Below are positions 22,986 to 23,395 of a stretch of 23,395 nt of DNA, in pieces. Under the pieces are notes generated by a model, which saw only the letters and a program-made list of their open reading frames with translations, did no database searches and was not told where the DNA came from. The position numbers and the translations under genes are program-made. Every line of letters begins with the position of its first letter. The first letter of the stretch is position 1. The stretch is taken from positions 1 through 23,395 of the forward strand of contig JBJOFF010000014.1 of assembly GCA_046048895.1 (NCBI GenBank), given 5' to 3'. Source of the stretch: ZLKRG08 sp046048895 (GTDB taxonomy: Bacteria > Actinomycetota > Actinomycetes > Nanopelagicales > Nanopelagicaceae).

Positions 22986-23395
22986 GTGAATGAGCTTCTG
23001 GATCTGGCAATTTCGATCGCTAAAAAAGCTGGAGCTTTGTTACAAGAGCGTCCCGCTCAGCTAACTATTGATACCAAGAGCTCTGACATAGATATCGTCA
23101 CCCAGATGGATAAGGCCAGCGAGAAATTAATTGTTGATGCAATTCTGGCAGCTAGACCCGATGATGGAATTATTGGCGAGGAGGGCGCCGATCGCCCAAG
23201 TAAATCCGGCTACACCTGGGTGATTGATCCCATCGATGGCACCGTAAATTATTTTTACAATATGCATGGATGGTCGGTAAGTATCGCGGTTCGTGATACT
23301 CAAGGTGTAGTGGTTGGAGTGGTTTATGCCCCAACAATTAATTCGATGTACACCGCGATTCGCGGTGGCGGCTCATTCCTAAATGGTCAACCCCT
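22986..23395 (+). CDS. Inositol-monophosphatase-family phosphatase, N-terminal part (partial)
   Basis: The open frame runs from GTG 22986 off the right edge (136 full codons visible). It shows the family metal site: DIVTQMDKASEKLIVDAI, then GEEG with its metal-binding Glu, then WVIDPIDGTVNY with the two Asp ligands, then YAPTINSMYTAIRGGGSFLNG. These Mg-dependent, Li-sensitive enzymes remove phosphate from inositol phosphates, and in Actinobacteria also from histidinol phosphate or other sugar phosphates, so the substrate is not fixed. The GTG start is favoured by the TAGCAT box 7 nt upstream and by starting just before the first helix. It is divergent from the MFS gene with a 27-bp spacer. 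Confidence 0.88.
   Translation, partial: MNELLDLAISIAKKAGALLQERPAQLTIDTKSSDIDIVTQMDKASEKLIVDAILAARPDDGIIGEEGADRPSKSGYTWVIDPIDGTVNYFYNMHGWSVSIAVRDTQGVVVGVVYAPTINSMYTAIRGGGSFLNGQP

Overview
The window looks like a chromosomal core segment of a low- to mid-GC actinobacterium with a compact genome, plausibly a freshwater planktonic lineage of the Nanopelagicales (acI) type. That placement is an inference from gene content and density; no rRNA is present. The actinobacterial markers are SepH (DUF3071), a DUF7455 zinc-ribbon protein beside the primary sigma factor, DUF4192, a SAM-IV riboswitch before metX, a class II B12-dependent ribonucleotide reductase, and parE/parC close to rpoD. Genes are tightly packed, several neighbours overlap, and no phage, insertion sequence, CRISPR, tRNA or rRNA is visible.

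Layout. 1-1118: 3' end of nrdJ, closed by a strong terminator. 1187-3016: CapA-like lipoprotein and an extradiol-dioxygenase-like protein, then a 56-bp divergent spacer holding a perfect 20-bp palindrome. 3017-7245: DinG-type helicase, NUDIX hydrolase, secreted PKD-domain protein, DUF4192 protein, then a terminator. 7355-9829: polar amino-acid ABC transporter (lipoprotein, permease, ATPase). A terminator-like hairpin lies inside the first codons of the permease. 9843-11067: SAM-IV riboswitch and metX. 11113-14279: possible 22-codon ORF, rpoD with a long unusual N-terminus, a CDGSH iron-sulfur/hydratase fusion, and the DUF7455 protein. 14471-19861: parE facing a psuG-psuK-parC gene run in which ParC lacks its whole C-terminal domain. 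19901-23395: alkaline-phosphatase-superfamily enzyme, sepH, an MFS transporter and the 5' part of an inositol-monophosphatase-family gene.

Themes. At least eight genes have a TANNNT box 6-8 nt before a start codon and no Shine-Dalgarno, which points to widespread leaderless mRNA. Others (metX, rpoD, the DUF7455 gene, the transporter ATPase) carry Shine-Dalgarno sequences. The riboswitch ties methionine synthesis to S-adenosylmethionine through a pseudoknot ending exactly at the metX ribosome binding site. The oddest items are the CDGSH-hydratase fusion, the C-terminal-domain-less ParC encoded behind pseudouridine-breakdown genes, the hairpin inside the permease start, the extended RpoD N-terminus, and the palindrome between the dioxygenase gene and dinG.
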